Part shown: positions 60,920 to 64,000 of the stretch, piece by piece | How positions within the stretch are numbered: the stretch's first letter is position 1 | Layout of the letters: the number at the start of each line of letters is the position of its first letter | Assembly: GCA_021324595.1 (NCBI GenBank) | Contig: JAJPIV010000135.1 | Location: 1 to 64,000, forward strand | Length of the DNA: 64,000 nucleotides | DNA from: Actinomycetota bacterium | GTDB taxonomy: Bacteria; Actinomycetota; Actinomycetes; Streptosporangiales; Streptosporangiaceae | Direction: 5' to 3' | Translations under genes and position numbers: made by a program | Notes under the pieces: generated by a model | What the model saw: only the letters and a program-made list of their open reading frames with translations | Database searches by the model: none | Told to the model about the DNA's origin: nothing

Positions 60920-61834
60920 TCAGTGTGCCACATCCTCTCCGCCGGCCGCGAAGCCAGCGGCTGCCAGCACCTCGCGGTCCCTGGCGTCCAGGGCCGACGC
61001 AGGCAGCCGCGCGGCAAGATCAGGCCGGTTCCGCGCGGTCCGGCGCAAGGCCTGGTCGCGCCGCCAGCGGGCGATGGCGCCGTGGTCGCCGGAGAGCAGC
61101 ACGGCGGGTACCGCCATGCCGTGCCACACCCGGGGCCGCGTGTAGACCGGCCCCTCCACCAGGCCGCTCATCGGCCCGCCGCCGGCGCCGAAGGAGTCGT
61201 CGGCGGCCGAGCAGGCGTTCCCCAGCACGCCAGGCAGCAGGCGGCAGATGGCGTCCACGATGACCAGCGCCGCCGGCTCCCCACCGGTGAGCACGTAGTC
61301 ACCGATCGACACCTCGCGGACCGTCATCCGCGCGCGCGCGTACTCGGTCACCCGCGAGTCGATGCCCTCGTACCGCCCGCAGGCCACGATCAGGTGGGCG
61401 CCGCCGGCCAGCTCGGCCGCCATCGCCTGGGTGAAGGGGACGCCCGACGGAGTCGGCACGATCAGCACAGGCGCGGCCGCGGGCTCCGCCCCGGATCCGC
61501 GCACCGCCCCGGATCCGGGCACCGGCCCCGGGCCGCGCCCGGCTCGCGAGCCACCCGCACCCGGCTGGCCGGGCCTGGCCGGGGCCCCGGCCACCAGGCC
61601 GGCGGGCGGGCCCGCGAGGGCATCCAGCGCCTCGCCCCACGGCTCGGGCTTCATCACCATCCCGGGGCCGCCGCCGAAAGGCGCGTCATCCACCGTGCGA
61701 TGCGGATCGTGAGCCCACGCGCGCAGGTCGTGGACCGCGATCGCGACGTCGCCTCGTGCGATCGCCTTGCCGATCAGCGACACGCGGAGCGCGGCGAAGA
61801 ACTCGGGGAAGATCGTGACGATGTCGATGCGCAG
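60920..61834 (-). CDS. trmD: tRNA (guanine-N1)-methyltransferase with CTG start and loop insertion
   Basis: About 304 residues. TrmD methylates G37 of tRNA; its knot motifs are PTPSGVPFTQAMAAEL, ACGRYEGIDSRVTEYA, SIGDYVLTGGEPAALVIVDA and the C-terminal WRRDQAL. TrmD proteins begin MRIDIVTIFPEFF; here RIDIVTIFPEFF is preceded by CTG (61834), with AGGAGGAG 5 nt upstream, and no ATG/GTG/TTG at that site. ATG 61912 would add 26 residues, lies inside the rimM end and lacks a Shine-Dalgarno. A Gly/Pro/Arg-rich insertion of about 40 residues follows EALDALAGPP. Confidence 0.92.
   Translation of the reverse strand: MRIDIVTIFPEFFAALRVSLIGKAIARGDVAIAVHDLRAWAHDPHRTVDDAPFGGGPGMVMKPEPWGEALDALAGPPAGLVAGAPARPGQPGAGGSRAGRGPGPVPGSGAVRGSGAEPAAAPVLIVPTPSGVPFTQAMAAELAGGAHLIVACGRYEGIDSRVTEYARARMTVREVSIGDYVLTGGEPAALVIVDAICRLLPGVLGNACSAADDSFGAGGGPMSGLVEGPVYTRPRVWHGMAVPAVLLSGDHGAIARWRRDQALRRTARNRPDLAARLPASALDARDREVLAAAGFAAGGEDVAH
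61489..61524. repeat. 18-bp tandem repeat within trmD
   Basis: Two copies of CCCCGGATCCGSGCACCG (61489-61506 and 61507-61524, one mismatch at the S) in the trmD insertion, in frame. Confidence 0.85.
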
Positions 61835-61839
61835 CGCGG

Positions 61840-61847
61840 CTCCTCCT
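61840..61847 (-). promoter_or_regulatory. trmD: Shine-Dalgarno AGGAGGAG supporting a CTG start for trmD
   Basis: On the minus strand AGGAGGAG is followed by CCGCG and then CTG CGC ATC GAC, exactly where the family's initiator Met is expected. Confidence 0.65.
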
Positions 61848-61898
61848 GTCCTGGGATGGCGGGCCCAGCCGGCCAGCGCCGGCCGCCCGGGCTGCCGG

Positions 61899-62426
61899 TC
61901 AGACAGCCGCATCCGGGTCGAGCAGCCCTGGCGGCGGGTCGATCACGAGCCTGCCACCGGGCAGGTCCACCTCGGGCACGATCGCGGCGACGAACGGGAT
62001 CAGGATCTCCGCGCCTGGCCGGGTGCCCGGCCCGCGGACGACGAGCAGGTCCTGCCCGTGGTGGAGGACATCGGCAACGGTGCCCACGTGCTCGCCCCCC
62101 ACGGTCTCGACCCGCAGGCCGGTGAGCTGGTGATCGTAGAACTCCTCGGGCCCGGCGAGCGGTTCCAGCTCGGCCGAGTCGATGACGAGGACCGTGCCGC
62201 GCAGCGCCTGCGCCGCGCTGCGGTCGTCGCATCCGGCGAACCGGACCAGCAGGCGGCCGGACTGCCACCGCGCCTCGGCGACGGTCAGCGGCCCGCGCTC
62301 GGCCGGATCGGTGGCCAGCACCGACCCGGCCGCGAAGCGGCGGTCCGGGTCATCGGTCCTCACCTCCACGGCGAGCTCGCCGCGCAGGCCGTGCGGGCGT
62401 CCGACCCTGCCAACGACCAGCCGCAT
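61899..62426 (-). CDS. rimM: 16S rRNA processing protein RimM
   Basis: A 175-residue 30S maturation factor. The N-terminal RimM domain opens LVVGRVGRPHGLRGELAVEVRTDDPDRRFAAGSVL; the C-terminal PRC-barrel half has FYDHQLTGLRVETVGGEHVGTVADVLHHGQDLLVVR and EILIPFVAAIVPEVDL. ATG 62426 is five bases from the khpA stop region, in the conserved rpsP-khpA-rimM-trmD order. Confidence 0.95.
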   Translation of the reverse strand: MRLVVGRVGRPHGLRGELAVEVRTDDPDRRFAAGSVLATDPAERGPLTVAEARWQSGRLLVRFAGCDDRSAAQALRGTVLVIDSAELEPLAGPEEFYDHQLTGLRVETVGGEHVGTVADVLHHGQDLLVVRGPGTRPGAEILIPFVAAIVPEVDLPGGRLVIDPPPGLLDPDAAV

Positions 62427-62430
62427 CCGG

Positions 62431-62673
62431 CTAGCGCACCTCGCTGGAGTCGAGCAGGTCGACGCGGACGTAGGAGTCGCCGGCCAGGGAGCTGAGCACC
62501 GTGCGGAGCGCACGGGCGGTGCGCCCCCCGCGCCCGATCACCTTCCCGAGGTCATCCGGGTGAACCCGCACCTGGAGGACCCGGCCCCGGCGCAGGTTGC
62601 GGCTGGAGACCCGGACATCGTCGGGATGGTCGACGATGCCCCGCACGAGGTGCTCGAGCGCCTCCTCAAGCAC
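62431..62673 (-). CDS. khpA: KH-domain RNA-binding protein
   Basis: An 80-residue single KH-domain protein, VLEEALEHLVRGIVDHPDDV, then VHPDDLGKVIGRGGRTARALRTVLSSLAG with the GxxG loop intact. It probably binds small RNAs or the 16S rRNA and belongs to the KhpA/YlqC family. GTG 62673 begins one base after the rpsP stop, so it is translationally coupled. Confidence 0.94.
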   Translation of the reverse strand: MLEEALEHLVRGIVDHPDDVRVSSRNLRRGRVLQVRVHPDDLGKVIGRGGRTARALRTVLSSLAGDSYVRVDLLDSSEVR

Positions 62674-62674
62674 C

Positions 62675-63208
62675 TCAGCCTCCGCCGGCGGGATCGGCGG
62701 GCTCGGCGCCTGCCTCCTTGCCGGCGGCCTTGCCCTTCCCTGCCTTGCCCGCGCCAGGCCCGCCCCCCTCGGCCCCGGCGGCCTGGCCGGCCCTGGCGGC
62801 CCTCCCGTCACCCGACTTCGGGGCAGAGGCCTTGGCCTTCCCCTTCGGCGCCGCCCCGGGCTCGGTCAGCGTCTCGGCGAGGGCTGCGGCGAAGGCTTCC
62901 TTCTTGTCCGTGCGCGGGGCGGCGGTCTTCAGCGTGCCCTCCGCGCCGGGCAGGCCCTTGAAGCGCTGCCAGTCCCCGGTCACCTCAAGGAGCTTGCGCA
63001 CCGGATCGGTCGGCTGCGCGCCGACGGAGAGCCAGTACTGGGCGCGCTCCGAGTTGACCTCGATGAGCGAGGGCTCGGCCTTCGGGTGGTACTTGCCGAT
63101 CTCCTCGATGGCGCGGCCGTCCCGCTTCGTGCGGGCGTCGGCGATGACGATCCGGTAGTAGGGCTCGCGAATCTTGCCCATGCGCTTCAGCTTGATCTTG
63201 ACAGCCAC
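62675..63208 (-). CDS. rpsP: 30S ribosomal protein S16 with long tail
   Basis: A 177-residue S16. The fold ([63 protein letters not shown]) is complete by residue ~90; the remaining Ala/Gly/Lys-rich segment is common in actinobacteria but is long here. It heads the rpsP-khpA-rimM-trmD group. ATG 63208. Confidence 0.96.
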   Translation of the reverse strand: MAVKIKLKRMGKIREPYYRIVIADARTKRDGRAIEEIGKYHPKAEPSLIEVNSERAQYWLSVGAQPTDPVRKLLEVTGDWQRFKGLPGAEGTLKTAAPRTDKKEAFAAALAETLTEPGAAPKGKAKASAPKSGDGRAARAGQAAGAEGGGPGAGKAGKGKAAGKEAGAEPADPAGGG

Positions 63209-63336
63209 GGCTGTGGTCTTCTCCCAGCGGATTCGGTGCGGGCGGGCGTTCGGAGTGGGGAACCGGACGCTCCTCCCCGCGTGGTACGGCGGCGACGAGA
63301 ATGAGAGGGCCTCGCGGAGCCGATGGTTGCGTTCAC

Positions 63337-63342
63337 ATTCTG
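63337..63342 (-). promoter_or_regulatory. Candidate -10 of the rpsP promoter
   Basis: On the minus strand CAGAAT lies in TGGCAGAATGTG, about 130 bases before the rpsP start and just after the ffh terminator. A similar TGGCACACTG occurs before rplS. No good -35 is visible. Confidence 0.3.
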
Positions 63343-63366
63343 CCAGATGCGGCTGCGTGCGGCAGC

Positions 63367-63389
63367 CCGGCCGCCGGACCGGCGGCCGG
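63367..63389 (-). terminator. Perfect hairpin directly after ffh
   Basis: CCGGCCGCCGG (63367-63377), one base, and CCGGCGGCCGG (63379-63389) form a perfect 11-bp inverted repeat abutting the ffh stop codon (63390-63392). Confidence 0.6.
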
Positions 63390-64000
63390 TCAGCGGCCCT
63401 TCTTGCCTCCCTTCCCGCGCCTGCCCTCCGGCCGCGCCGGATCGCGCGGCCTGGGCGCAGGCAGGCCGGGCACGGGCAGGCCGGGCACGGGCCGGCCGGG
63501 CAGGCCGGGCACGGGCCGGCCGGGCAGGCCGGGGAGCCGGAACCCCCGCGCGGTGACGGAGCCCGCCTCGCCGACCGGCCCGCCGCCGCCTGCCCTGTCC
63601 TTCCCGCCGAACGCCGGGGGAAGGCCCGAGGCTGCTCCCGGGCGCGCGTCCCTGGTCCCCGCGGCCGGCCCAGGGCTGCCCAGCCCGCCGCCGGCGAGCC
63701 CGGGGCGCAGATCGCCCGGGCCGCCGCCTGGGCCGGGCCCGGCGGTGCCGGGCACGCCGGGCCCGAACCCGGCGCCCCGGCGGTCGGCCCCGCCCCCGCT
63801 CCCGTTCGGCCGCGGGCCTGCCTTCCCCTTCTTCTTCCCCTTCGCCCTCTGGCCCCGGCGCATGCCCGGCAGCCCCGGCGTGCCGCCCATCATCTGCCGC
63901 ATCAGCTTCTGGCCCTCCAGGAACCGGACGACGAGCGCGTTGACCTCGCCCACGCTGACGCCCGCCCCGCCGGCGATCCTCAGCCTGCGCGACCCGTTCA
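63390..64000 (-). CDS. ffh: Signal recognition particle protein Ffh, C-terminal part
   Basis: Partial: the gene continues beyond the right edge. Visible is the end of the M domain ([39 protein letters not shown]), which binds 4.5S RNA and signal peptides, then KGKKKGKAG and about 150 residues of Gly/Pro-rich tail ending with LPG(R)PVPG repeats and a basic [10 protein letters not shown]. Ordinary Ffh proteins end shortly after the M domain, so this tail is unusually long. Confidence 0.93.
   Translation of the reverse strand, partial: NGSRRLRIAGGAGVSVGEVNALVVRFLEGQKLMRQMMGGTPGLPGMRRGQRAKGKKKGKAGPRPNGSGGGADRRGAGFGPGVPGTAGPGPGGGPGDLRPGLAGGGLGSPGPAAGTRDARPGAASGLPPAFGGKDRAGGGGPVGEAGSVTARGFRLPGLPGRPVPGLPGRPVPGLPVPGLPAPRPRDPARPEGRRGKGGKKGR
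63461..63534. repeat. 15/24-bp tandem repeat in the ffh tail
   Basis: GCAGGCCGGGCACGG occurs at 63461-63475, 63476-63490 and 63500-63514, interleaved with GCCGGCCGG at 63491-63499 and 63515-63523. It encodes PGLP and GRPVPGLP units on the minus strand. Confidence 0.88.

Noticed and set aside
61910-61912. ATG as start of trmD
   Set aside because: It lies within rimM, has no Shine-Dalgarno and would add 26 residues foreign to TrmD; kept only as an alternative.

Overview
The window is a very GC-rich stretch (roughly 75% by eye) of an actinomycete chromosome. Markers are mshB (mycothiol synthesis), a DUF3117 protein, a DUF2469 protein, a mycobacterial Sdh1-like succinate dehydrogenase, a 7Fe ferredoxin next to dapC, and the actinobacterial order ffh-rpsP-khpA-rimM-trmD-rplS-lepB-rnhB-DUF2469-yraN-comM-dprA-xerC-rpsB-tsf-pyrH-frr-cdsA-rlmN. 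The genus cannot be fixed from the sequence. It is a morphologically complex type of genome (anti-sigma-type HATPase with TTA codons, many GTG starts), but whiG is not in the dprA-rpsB interval. No rRNA, tRNA, CRISPR array, prophage or insertion sequence was recognised.

Layout. 1-5 kb: 15-bp tandem repeat at the edge, alpha/beta hydrolase, RecB-like nuclease, MBL-fold protein, MarC and PHP proteins, a zinc-ribbon protein. 5-12.5 kb: CoA-ester lyase diverging from mrp, then the sigE locus (sigE, zinc anti-sigma factor, RseB-like protein, tatB) with a divergent SAM O-methyltransferase, then pepA. 12.5-20 kb: DUF3117, PaaX-like regulator, HATPase, tag, a degenerate dihydropteroate-synthase-like protein, dapD, a lytic-transglycosylase-like protein, fdxA-dapC. 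20-27 kb: acyl-CoA carboxylase beta and alpha subunits, enoyl-CoA hydratase and an AtuA-family protein, probably one catabolic operon, followed by a frameshifted CBS/TrkA-C remnant. 27-38 kb: DUF6113-like protein, mshB, S9 peptidase, sdhCAB, uppP, typA. 38-45 kb: a redox cluster (Pro-rich membrane protein, ApbE, ferric-reductase-like membrane protein, NuoF-like protein, three-Cys ferredoxin) followed by a two-component system. 45-48 kb: acyltransferase, rlmN, SUFU-domain protein. 48-64 kb: the housekeeping translation, membrane and DNA-processing block, all on the minus strand and closely packed, ending in the C-terminus of ffh at the right edge.

Most interesting: (1) the O-methyltransferase next to sigE has no ATG/GTG/TTG start near its conserved N-terminus, but an AUC codon follows a perfect Shine-Dalgarno; trmD similarly appears to start at CTG. 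(2) At least seven genes have a TANNNT hexamer 6-8 nt before the start codon, the signature of leaderless transcription. (3) In-frame GC-rich minisatellites enlarge loops or tails of XerC, TrmD, LepB and Ffh. (4) The ApbE/NuoF-like/ferredoxin cluster lacks a recognisable FMN-acceptor protein and its NuoF-like protein seems to lack one 4Fe-4S cysteine. (5) The position next to tatB in the sigE locus, occupied by HtrA in mycobacteria, holds an RseB-like protein. Two convergent genes lack a stop codon at their natural ends and read far into their neighbours on the antisense strand.
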